From positions 1 through 25,530 of the forward strand of contig NW_023365854.1 of the NCBI RefSeq assembly GCF_000003815.2: 25,530 bases of DNA, written 5' to 3'. The notes beneath the pieces are model-generated. The model saw nothing but the letters and a program-made list of their open reading frames with translations, searched no databases and was not told the origin of the DNA. Position numbers and translations under genes: made by a program. This DNA comes from Branchiostoma floridae. Taxonomy: Eukaryota > Chordata > Leptocardii > Amphioxiformes > Branchiostomatidae. This document shows, piece after piece, positions 11,568 through 19,639 of the stretch; position 1 is the stretch's first letter; each line of letters starts with the position of its first letter.

Positions 11568-11822
11568 AGATAGAACTACAGTACAGGATAAAACATGTTG
11601 TGACAAAGGTATTCATCCTGGGACAATTGCAGGATTTCATGGGAAAAGACTACCAAAAAAAAGAGCCAGAAAAATGCCATTTACTTGATAGAGTTAGAGT
11701 CATGAATAAATTTTAAAAAGTAAAGGAAATTTTGTCCAACTTCACTGTATTCAATACCTTGGACAGAGACAATAGGAAACTGGATGTGCTGAAAGACTGC
11801 AAGGCAGCTTACAAACCATATC

Positions 11823-11841
11823 AACAAACAAACAAACAAAC
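11823..11841 (+). repeat. (ACAA)n short microsatellite
   Basis: Four to five ACAA units within 'caaacaaacaaacaaac'. It is unrelated in position to the 1173-1201 run. Confidence 0.8.
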
Positions 11842-12030
11842 ATATTGATTTAACTTCTTTTGTAAAGAACCAATATAAGCATAAGGATAAGGATCTTCTT
11901 GTACATAGTCTAGATAATGCTAGACTTGAAGATTTCAAACAGGTGCCTGGAGGACTTTGCCTTGTTAAGGTTTTGAAAGGGAGAAACAACCAGAAATTTC
12001 AGCAAGAAAGTGTTTTGGAGATGGGAAACA

Positions 12031-12540
12031 TTAAGAACAATGAAACAAATAAGTTGAGCTGAGTAACTGTTCTCAGCTAATTTCTATCTAGTTAGGAGGA
12101 GATAAAAAAAAGTGCCACTCTGATAATAAGTGTGAAATTCAGGAATACAGACCAATTGCATGCAAAGAAAAATTCCAGACGTTGATACAAATCAAGCTAA
12201 CTACATGGCAAATTTTTTATCTTTCAAGGAAGGTAACAAAGGGTTCTGAATCTCATCATTGAGCAAAGGCCAGGATGTCATCATTTAACCTGAAGTTAAG
12301 TGGATAGGAAAAAGAGAGCACAAACAACATTCCTTACAGCACCTTAGTCTACAATATTGGGCACTGAGGAAAATCTAGCCGTTGACACCGAAGCAACAGA
12401 GCTGCATACATGTAAGTTGGTATCAAAACGTCTATCAGAGAGATACAGACAAAATACGTTCACCAACCTATCAATTTTTATGACGGGTATGGTTATCAAT
12501 GAAATTAACCCCTTCATTAGTCAAATGGTGATCTGAAGAA
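12031..12540. other. AT-rich spacer, no gene seen
   Basis: No transposon end, array or credible exon is visible. Confidence 0.35.
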
Positions 12541-13520
12541 TCCAGTAGAAGAGGTGAAAGATCTCAGATGATAGTTTAAAAAATCCCTAACATGGGGTTT
12601 GTGTATTTCAATTAACAATCCTTAAGAATGGCGTTATTGAAAAATACGCCTCTCTGAAGTCATTAAGAAGTAACTGAGAAAGACACAGCATGTCTTGAAC
12701 ATATCAAATTTTAATGTCTGCTGCAGTACTGTAGAAAGCCACTAGAGGACTCATAATCAATTAATAGTTTCTTCCTTTTCCTAAGAAAATGATTTTAAAT
12801 CTGTTGTACAAAGAGTTTGACATTAAAATTTTACCTGAAGCTAATAAAATGTGAGACCAGAGCTTGATTGGCTATGGAGACTCTGAAGACCAGCCAACAA
12901 TTTTGAGTTTAAAGAAATTGTCCAGCTTGCTCAAGGATAAACCCAAAACCTCTCAGAGAAGGAGGAAGATAGAAATTAACATAGTAGCAATAAACAATAT
13001 GTCTGTATATCAGAGGATTAGCAATTCTGGGCAACAGCTCTTTCCTGATGAGAATTCCAGCCAAAATATAACTGACTACAACTTGTGTATAATATTAAAA
13101 TCTATCATTGGCAATGGTATATAGATGAGCTCTAAAAAGGAGATGCCCTTTAAAATATTTGACACGAAAACAAAGACCTTACAATCCTTTACTTGTCTTC
13201 TGAGAGTAAAAAAAGTTAAAAATAGAAACCTTAAAGAGGATAGTGTTCTTGATGAACAATCTGGTAGAGACTCACTAGGTAGTCTTCACAACTTTGAAGA
13301 CAGGTCAACTATTGTGGTTTTTTTTTTTGTAATTCTGAAGTTTACTTACGAGCTAAAGTTTACCTAGCAAAGAGAAGCAAAGTCAATCATTATTACATGC
13401 TGAAAAAATATGTCATATCAGGGTAGTATTAATTAATAAGTCTAAACATATTTAGTTCTTTCATGAGGATTCTAAATGGGGTACCGATCGTTAGCAGATT
13501 TCACCTAGTATTAAAAAAGT
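12541..13520 (+). repeat. Second local repeat family, copy 1
   Basis: Landmarks here recur at 16920-17215. They include 'gatctcagatgatagttta' (12560 and 16925), 'cagctaaagtttac'-like (13349 and 17042), 'atatgtcatatcagggtagta' (about 13410) matching 'gtctgtcatatcagggcagta' (about 17110), and 'gattctaaatggggtacc' (13468 and 17168). The stretch 12864-13367 has one stop in about 168 codons but opens at a TTG, has no counterpart in the other copy and no known domain, so I do not call a gene. Confidence 0.7.
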
Positions 13521-13770
13521 TAGTAAGGCCTCAGTCTTATGTTAAACTTTGTAGTCCATCCCTCTTGGGAGATTGGATTCAATTCAATCAATATTCAAAA
13601 TATGGATAGCAAAATTGACATAATCTAAAAGAGATAGGAAATCCTGAAAGGTTTCTCAAAGAAAAAAAGAGGAAGTGAAAAGTGACTTGTAGACTTTTAA
13701 AAGTCCCTGGTGAACAAGAAGAATACTGTCCCTAAGATATATCAAGTATTGTAACTTGAGGAAAACATCA

Positions 13771-14440
13771 NNNNNNNNNNNNNNNNNNNNNNNNNNNNNN
13801 NNNNNNNNNNNNNNNNNNNNNNNNNNNNNNNNNNNNNNNNNNNNNNNNNNNNNNNNNNNNNNNNNNNNNNNNNNNNNNNNNNNNNNNNNNNNNNNNNNNN
13901 NNNNNNNNNNNNNNNNNNNNNNNNNNNNNNNNNNNNNNNNNNNNNNNNNNNNNNNNNNNNNNNNNNNNNNNNNNNNNNNNNNNNNNNNNNNNNNNNNNNN
14001 NNNNNNNNNNNNNNNNNNNNNNNNNNNNNNNNNNNNNNNNNNNNNNNNNNNNNNNNNNNNNNNNNNNNNNNNNNNNNNNNNNNNNNNNNNNNNNNNNNNN
14101 NNNNNNNNNNNNNNNNNNNNNNNNNNNNNNNNNNNNNNNNNNNNNNNNNNNNNNNNNNNNNNNNNNNNNNNNNNNNNNNNNNNNNNNNNNNNNNNNNNNN
14201 NNNNNNNNNNNNNNNNNNNNNNNNNNNNNNNNNNNNNNNNNNNNNNNNNNNNNNNNNNNNNNNNNNNNNNNNNNNNNNNNNNNNNNNNNNNNNNNNNNNN
14301 NNNNNNNNNNNNNNNNNNNNNNNNNNNNNNNNNNNNNNNNNNNNNNNNNNNNNNNNNNNNNNNNNNNNNNNNNNNNNNNNNNNNNNNNNNNNNNNNNNNN
14401 NNNNNNNNNNNNNNNNNNNNNNNNNNNNNNNNNNNNNNNN
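13771..14440. other. Assembly gap (670 N)
   Basis: A run of 670 undetermined bases. Any open frame crossing it is meaningless within the gap. Confidence 1.
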
Positions 14441-14646
14441 CAAAGAAGACTTGGCAACCCTAAAGTATGTACAGATGAATTCAAGTAGTAAAACCTGAGT
14501 GAGATCACAGAAAGAATCTGCAGCTGATTTGCAGTCTGAATGTTCAGACATTTTGTAACTTATCAGATGATAGTTCATTCCACCCTTTTGAATGCATTGT
14601 CTCAATACCTCAAACAAGAAACTAAAGTTGAAGCCTCCTGATCTGG
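14441..14646 (-). other. Possible minus-strand exon running into the gap
   Basis: On the minus strand a strong pyrimidine tract ending CCTTTTGCCTCCAG (near plus 14625-14645) is followed by a frame open for about 68 codons until the gap. The translated start is SGGFNFSFLFEVL and a later part reads CKSAADSFCDLTQVL. A possible donor, CACTCAG|GTTTTA, lies inside. The tract and the frame are suggestive only, because the minus strand is pyrimidine-rich throughout, which creates false acceptors. I recognise no family. Confidence 0.15.
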
Positions 14647-14953
14647 AGGCAAAAGGGGAGGAAACCATTCTTATTCATTGTGGAACTTCCAGAGACATTG
14701 TGGAGGGAATGGGAGGCCTGGAGTTTGCACAAAAGACAGACCTACTGCTGGAACATAAATAAAAAAATCCACAAGGACACTTTGTAAACTCACCTCCAGC
14801 ACTGAGAATATAAAGAATTCTAGTTCTCCTAAAGGGAGTGTGAGAGTGTATGGATAAAACATGTAGCATGCATGGAGTTGAGAGGTTTGCAGAAGGTGTG
14901 GAGTTACCAAGATTCACAGTCAGAGCTCAAAATACCACCAGTGATTGCATATA
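14647..14953. other. AT-rich spacer, no gene seen
   Basis: Overlapping short frames occur on both strands (for example 14671-14917 minus), typical of mirror frames by chance. No assignable feature. Confidence 0.35.
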
Positions 14954-15022
14954 CAGGTTAGTGCAGGTAAAATTGGAGCTGTGTCTACTAGGTATTTCTG
15001 GTGTCTACCTGCACCTAACCTG
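14954..15022. repeat. Inverted repeat with GTGCAGGTA arms
   Basis: The left arm 14954-14969 (caggttagtgcaggta) pairs with the right arm 15006-15022 (tacctgcacctaacctg) with a single bulged base. The loop is 36 nt. This is the first of three foldbacks in 300 bp, and the GTGCAGGTA core recurs in the third. Confidence 0.9.
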
Positions 15023-15052
15023 CACTGGTTATGTACTGGCTTTAATTTAAAT

Positions 15053-15099
15053 GCTAGTTATAATCCACCATCATAGTATGATGGTGGATTATAACTAGC
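15053..15099. repeat. 47-nt perfect palindrome
   Basis: Arms 15053-15075 and 15077-15099 are perfectly complementary (23 bp), with one unpaired base (G at 15076). The arms start GCTAGTTATAATCC. Such a tight palindrome would extrude as a cruciform or fold fully in RNA. Confidence 0.97.
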
Positions 15100-15197
15100 T
15101 GTATTGACTGTTATCATCTTTAAAGTCTAAGATAAAAAATAGCAATGGTTCCTGAACAATTTTAGTATGATCCATACTTACTAAATTCGAATTCAGA

Positions 15198-15251
15198 GTG
15201 GTGCAGGTAAAATTTGTCTGGTGCAGGTAATTTCAATGTTACCTGCACCAG
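15198..15251. repeat. Second GTGCAGGTA foldback
   Basis: The perfect 13-bp arms ctggtgcaggtaa (15218-15230) and ttacctgcaccag (15239-15251) enclose an 8-nt loop. A further direct copy, ggtgcaggtaaaattt, lies just upstream near 15200 and resembles 14962-14975. Confidence 0.92.
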
Positions 15252-15404
15252 TGCAGATATGCAGAAAAGTATTCAAGCCCTAACAGTGCATTCAGAGGTT
15301 ATGCACAATACCAGGATACAAGTAGAAGGGAAGAAGAAAAAAGAGAAAGCTTGGATTTCTATCTGTCTGTTAGCTCTAGACATAGAACAGTCATGCTCTG
15401 GGTA

Positions 15405-15870
15405 ACCATGAATTCAGCACCAAGGATAGACACTATGTTGAAACCCACAAGCCTTATAAGGGAACGTGTTGCAAAAAAACCATTCCCTGTATGGGGACAT
15501 ATGGAAAATGTAGCTGACACTGATCGATTCAGAGATCTCTGCACATTCATACAATACATTATAGTACCCCAATATTGGGTTACAGGTAACAGAAAATGAG
15601 AAAAAAAATACTAAATTTATTTGGTAAGGAAAAGGTTGCTCAAGTGACTCAACTTATCACAGAGTCTGATTAATTCATACTTGACTTGAAGTACCTTCAT
15701 TTAGTCGCGATATTTAAAAAGAATGCAGAATCACATAAGTGATAGCCAAGACAGTTCAATTACAGATATTCCTGCTGATATATCAAAGGAGGGAAAAAGA
15801 CACTCCACAATAATCTGATGTCTATAACATACTTATCATTGAACCTAAATATGTGGTAACAAATGAAAAC
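15405..15870 (+). repeat. Fragments of the large duplication, third location
   Basis: 'aattcagcaccaaggata' at 15411 matches 783 and 8052. 'tacttgacttgaagtacc' at about 15678, followed by 'gatatttaaaaagaatgcag', matches 546-590 and 7857-7900. The order of the two pieces is reversed relative to the other copies, so this location has been rearranged. Confidence 0.6.
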
Positions 15871-15933
15871 AATCTTTTTGCCAGTACAGAGATGGAAATT
15901 TTGTAAAGATTACACAGAGCACAATATATCTAA

Positions 15934-16700
15934 ATACACAGGCCCTTATATGAGATCTACTAGAAATGAAAGGATATTGAAATATACTTCCCAATCCTCA
16001 AACAAAATGAACTTAAAGTATTATATGTAACCATATTTTAAAATGAATCTTTTATGATGATATTTTTAGAATGACACTCTTGGGCAAACAAACGCCAACT
16101 ATGTAACTTGGTTTAAAATTTCAGTTTATGTTTTAAACTGCGAAAACCAAAATAAAGCTCTCATCTCATCTCAAAGCTAAGTCAGAGAGTAGTATATTAA
16201 AACCCAGACTAGAAGCCAAGGGTGTAGACCTATGCTATTATACCACAAAATGTGGAAACACAGGCCCTTATATGGGATCTAGTAGGAATGAAAGGATATT
16301 GAATGTACTTCCCAATCCTTAAACAAAACGAACTTCAAGCTAAGTCAGAGAGTAGTAAATTAAAACTCAGACTGCAAGCCGAGGGTGTAGACCTATGCTA
16401 TTATACCACAAAATGTGGAAACACAGGCCCTTATATGGGATCTAGTGGCAATAAAGGATATTGAATGTACTTCCCGATCCTCAAACAAAACAAACTTCAA
16501 GCTAGATCAGAGAGTATATTAGAATAAAACCCAGACTTCAAGCTGAGGGACGGTGTAGACTAATGTGCTATTATACCACAATATATGTGGAAACACGTCA
16601 GGCCCTTATATTGGATCTAGTAGGGATGAAAGGATATTAAAATATTTCCCAATCATCAAACAAAACAAAGCCAGGTCAGAGAGTATTAGATTTCAATCTA
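15934..16700 (+). repeat. Tandem array of ~163-bp units
   Basis: Units begin with 'gctaagtcagagagtagta'-like sequence at 16176, 16339, 16501 and 16670 (spacing 163, 162 and 169). Each contains 'gtgtagacctatgctattat', 'acacaggcccttatatggga' and 'aggatattgaatgtacttcc'. A partial, more diverged unit at 15934-16016 is separated from the rest by about 160 bp of unrelated sequence. There is no continuous reading frame. Confidence 0.93.
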
Positions 16701-16919
16701 CAATATTAGTGCAGAAATCAAATAAACAATTTAGCAGCAAAATTAACAGGCCATTGACATCAATCATCTGGTATCATTATTGATAATGTCTACCAACTGA
16801 TGCTATTGGCTTTTTGACAGAGCTGCAACTTTTCAAAGTCTATAAAAGATAGTGCAGAGGAAATTGATAGCAAAAACTTGTCGAATTATGAAACTCCAGC
16901 ATTGAAGGTACTATATACA

Positions 16920-17564
16920 GTGTAGATCTCAGATGATAGTTTAAGAAATCCATGACATGGCTTTTGTTTGTTTCAATTAATTAACAACTTTAAAGACAGA
17001 CCAACTTTTCTGATTCATTGTAATCCTACAGTTTTCTTACTAGCTAAAGTTTACTTAGCAAAGAGTAGGAAAGGGAGGGAGCAAAGTTATATTACATACT
17101 GCAAAAAATAAGTCTGTCATATCAGGGCAGTACAATCATAACTCTACAAACATTCAGTTCTCATGAAGATTCTAAATGGGGTACCAGATTCAACTAGTAT
17201 ATAATATTAAGCTGTACCTTCAGTGGCAATACATGGTAGAACTATGCAAAGAAGGAAATGTCATACAAACTTTCAATTGCCATACACACATTAATTACAG
17301 GCATGTAGATTCTATATTATATTCTGAGAGCAAAAAGCAAGGAAATAAAACTGTTTGAACTAAGTTGAAGATGGAATGAGGTGAACGATATATAACAGGA
17401 GGCTAAGTCTTCACAACTTTAAAGACAGTCCCAAAATTGTGATTTTGAAAAGAATCTTTCAGAACCAAAAGAGAGAAGGAGGTAGCAATAAGTAACAGTA
17501 AGTTGTGTTGCATGCAGCAATATGATGATTTCTAGATCACTGAGAGAATTAGTCAATATACTAG
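16920..17564 (+). repeat. Second local repeat family, copies 2 and 3
   Basis: 16920-17215 matches 12560-13500. 17310-17520 is a further diverged unit with 'ttctgagagcaaaaagcaa', 'gtcttcacaactttaaagac' and 'gttgcatgcagcaatat'. It ends at the left boundary of the composite element. Confidence 0.65.
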
Positions 17565-17679
17565 CTATCTTCACTGTGCGCTCATTGGTTGATCCTGAAT
17601 CACATGATTCTCACAACCATATAAGTACAACGGCTGATCACCCTACTGCCTCTTGTTGGATTCATCCGCAACGCCGAGG
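17565..17679 (+). repeat. Terminal block A1
   Basis: A 115-bp direct repeat of 22881-22994. Differences are an extra A at 17573 and two substitutions just after the TATA region (near 17631 and 17634). Weak similarity continues about 25-30 bp beyond the block in both copies. Its first 36 bp form an inverted repeat with the end of B. Confidence 0.97.
17584..17624 (+). promoter_or_regulatory. Pol II promoter-like ATTGG + TATA in A1
   Basis: ATTGG (inverted CCAAT box) at 17584-17588, the palindrome GAATCA-CA-TGATTC at 17597-17610 and a TATAA box at 17620-17624 occur in order and spacing typical of an RNA polymerase II core promoter. Transcription would start near 17650 and run into the element body. 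The same array is preserved exactly in A2. Confidence 0.6.
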
Positions 17680-17689
17680 TCGCCTGGCG

Positions 17690-17955
17690 ATGGACGACCA
17701 GGTCTCCGCCGCTTGCGGTTTCACGACCACGTTTCTCGCCGCCGGGCGGGTTTTGTGCCCGAGGAGCACGCAGTGTTGCAGCCTAGACTCCGGATTACCA
17801 GTGGGAGGAAGACAACTTCGGAGGTTCGGCTGTGCAGCAAGTAATGGCGGGGCGAGGGATCCAGAAGCTCCGGCGGACCTTGGGCAGACCCTCTCCACGC
17901 ATCGAAAGGACGGAAGAGTCCTAGTGTTCTACCTAGTGGGGTCAAATTTCAGGAC
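17690..17955 (+). pseudogene. Open frame following the A1 promoter, truncated by gap
   Basis: The first ATG downstream of the A1 promoter (17690) opens a frame of about 88 codons to the assembly gap, beginning MDDQVSAACGFTTTFLAAG. It is Ala/Gly/Arg-rich, reflecting local GC content. From 17786 the sequence belongs to the module repeated downstream. In the alternative frame this part reads EEDNFGGSAVQQV, which resembles the frame of the later modules better. The equivalent in the second module has a stop, so coding is doubtful. I recognise no family. Confidence 0.2.
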
Positions 17956-18181
17956 NNNNNNNNNNNNNNNNNNNNNNNNNNNNNNNNNNNNNNNNNNNNN
18001 NNNNNNNNNNNNNNNNNNNNNNNNNNNNNNNNNNNNNNNNNNNNNNNNNNNNNNNGTCCAATTCTGCTTTTCTGGGAACAATGGTTTGTGTGCCGTTTTG
18101 TTCACGTGTTGTTTTGCATATCTTTGGTGTCGAGCTTTCGCCTGGTTTGCACGTGCTTGATTTGCATTTGTTTGCTTTTAG
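17786..18181 (+). repeat. Exon/intron-like module, unit 1 (with 100-N gap)
   Basis: Starts 'gactccggattaccag' and contains 'gctgtgcagcaagtaa', 'agaagctccggc' and 'gaagagtcc'. It is broken by 100 N at 17956-18055 and resumes with 'aattctgcttttctgggaac' and 'gttgttttgcatatctttgg', ending in an acceptor-like 'tttgcttttag'. It is homologous to 18235-18560. Confidence 0.85.
17956..18055. other. Assembly gap (100 N)
   Basis: Exactly 100 N, the usual placeholder for unknown size, inside the first module of a repeated series. The missing part should include the counterpart of the donor region at 18385-18420. Confidence 1.
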
Positions 18182-18560
18182 TTGACTGGGTATTTTGTCG
18201 ATAAGCACACAGGGAGGCAGCATAGACTCCAGTTTGACGGAGGAAGACAATTTCTGAGGTTCAGCTGTGCAGCAAGTAACGGCGGGGCGATGGAACCAGA
18301 AGCTCCGGCAGACCTTGGGCAGACCATCTCCACGTAGCGAAAGGACGGACGAGTCCCACATAGTGGGGGGAAAACTTCAGGATGGCTGAGATATGGCAGG
18401 TTTGGGTGGAAAATGCGGTAAGGTACGTTGTTGTATGTGTGGAATTCTGCTTTTCTGGGAACACTCGTTTGGGTGTCGTTGTTCACGTGTTGTTTTGCAT
18501 ATCTTTGGTGTCGGGTTTTCTCCCGGTTTTTACTGCGTGATTTGCATTTGTTTGCCTTAG
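18182..18560 (+). repeat. Exon/intron-like module, unit 2
   Basis: The second module. The repeated part begins at 18235 ('gactccagtttgacgg'). A donor-like ATGGCAG|GTTTGGG lies at 18399/18400 and an acceptor-like TTTGCCTTAG at 18551-18560, giving a 161-nt intron-like stretch. The frame corresponding to EEDNF in unit 1 meets a TGA directly afterwards, so this unit cannot code in that frame. Confidence 0.8.
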
Positions 18561-19097
18561 TTGACTGGGTGGGAATTTCATTATCTTTTGTTTGGAACGG
18601 AACGTAGGAGGTTTTGTTCTTAGGAAGGGAGGGAAACTCGTGACAGGATCCCCTTTTGTGACCACGTGAGGTGTGTGCCAGCGTGGCGGGTGAATGCTCG
18701 AGTTGGGTTTAGCTGCTTTACTGTAGGTTCAGAATTTGTGGTCTGAACGTGTTGTTTTCTTAGCAGCTCAGCCCGGATTCCAGCTCTCCCAGGCCGAGGA
18801 AGGCGACTACCACAGCGCGACTGAGATGCAGCAAGCTCTGACAGACTTTTGGCGGCCTCTTCACATATTGAAAGGGCGGAAGAGTCCTACCTGGCGGGTC
18901 GAAACGTCAGATGTTAAAGATACGGCAGGTTTGGGGCGAAAATGCGGTAACAAACGTTTGTGTTTTTTGTCCAATTATGTTTTCATGGGAACAATGGTTT
19001 GGGGTGGCTAATGTGTACACGTGTTGTTTTGCATATCTTTGGTGTCGGGCTTTCGCTCGGTTCGCTCGTGCTTGATTTTCATTTGCTTTGTCTTTAG
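18561..19097 (+). pseudogene. Exon/intron-like module, unit 3
   Basis: An acceptor-like TTTTCTTAGCAG (ending 18766) is followed by a 162-nt open segment (18767-18928) with QPGFQLSQAEEGDYHSATEM as its start. It ends at donor-like ACGGCAG|GTTTGGG. The intron-like part (18929-19097) again contains 'gttgttttgcatatctttgg' and ends TCTTTAG. Compared with unit 4, changes hit both silent and replacement positions, so there is no clear sign of protein constraint. About 160 bp of extra sequence precedes the acceptor relative to units 1-2. It may be a captured and amplified host exon or an ancestral element gene; I recognise no family. Confidence 0.45.
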
Positions 19098-19353
19098 TTG
19101 ATACTTGTGTTCTAAACGTGTTGTTTTCTTAGCAGATCAGCCCGGTTTCCAGCTCTCCTGTGCCGAGGAAGGTGACTACCACATCGCGACCGAGGTGCAG
19201 CAAGCTCCGACAGAGCGTTGGAGCCAGCAAGCCGAGCATTCCCAACACATACTGCAGTTCTTCGCGGCATCGGCACTAGACGACAGCCGTCACGGAGCGC
19301 ACGGCTTTGGTTATTTCAGGGAGGCGTGCACGTTTTTGGTGACATCGATTTGA
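19098..19353 (+). pseudogene. Exon/intron-like module, unit 4
   Basis: After the acceptor-like TTTTCTTAGCAG (ending 19135) the frame reads QPGFQLSCAEEGDYHIATEV, closely matching unit 3. It diverges after about 30 codons, continues through a Ser/His/Ala-rich tail and stops with TGA at 19351-19353. No donor like that of units 2-3 is present, so it looks like the last unit or a terminal exon. Confidence 0.45.
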
Positions 19354-19639
19354 GGCGGGATTCCCCTCAGATATTTTGTCTTTATGTCTGTTGTTGCTGT
19401 TTTGAAGTGTTTTGTCTCCCTCTAATTAGGGATATTTTCTTTTACCGTTGTTGTTTGTAAAGTTTTGCTTGTGTTGACACAGTGACGGCGACACAGACCT
19501 GGACTATTAAGGAATGCAGTCGTCTAAGGAACCACAGCCTGGCAGCAGCGTTGGCAGTTTCTATCGCTGAGGGGAGTCTCCTTAAATCACGAGGAAAGAA
19601 GGTGTGTTTTGGTTCGTTTTGTACTATGTTTTGGAGAAA
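19354..19639 (+). other. Exon-like segment before the minisatellite
   Basis: 19482-19607 is an open stretch beginning MTATQTWTIKECSRLRNHSL and ending at a donor-like AAAGAAG|GTGTG. An acceptor-like TGTTGACACAG lies just before it (ending 19481). It is on the same strand as the modules, so it could be a further exon of the same captured or decayed gene. No family recognised. Confidence 0.25.

Larger units (their letters stand above)
11032..11577. repeat. 10-bp target site duplication flanking the SINE
   Basis: AGATAGAACT occurs at 11032-11041 and again at 11568-11577, immediately outside the SINE. The related sequence in duplication copy 1 (3331-3342, GAAAGAACCT followed by ACTACAGG) is continuous and holds no insert. 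Confidence 0.9.
7569..12030 (+). repeat. Local segmental duplication, copy 2
   Basis: The second copy of the 478-4040 block in the same orientation. It is longer mainly because it carries a TA-flanked MITE (7642-7848), an extra internal tandem region (8700-9240), two more ~180-bp units (9659-10370) and a SINE (11042-11567). For the MITE and the SINE, copy 1 shows the empty site. Confidence 0.8.

Noticed and set aside
12864-13367. Two adjoining same-frame open stretches separated by one stop, read as a readthrough gene
   Set aside because: The first starts at TTG, no domain is recognisable, and the related repeat copy at 16920-17215 does not preserve it.
13742-14668. Very long open frames (up to 308 codons) across 13742-14668 on both strands
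   Set aside because: Most of their length is the 670-N gap, so they are artefacts of undetermined bases.
17565-17580. RAG-like transposon ends: CACTGTG near the A1 start resembles an RSS heptamer complement
   Set aside because: A2 has lost the first bases of the motif (cCTGTG). The conserved termini start further out at CTATC, and no 5-bp target duplication fits.
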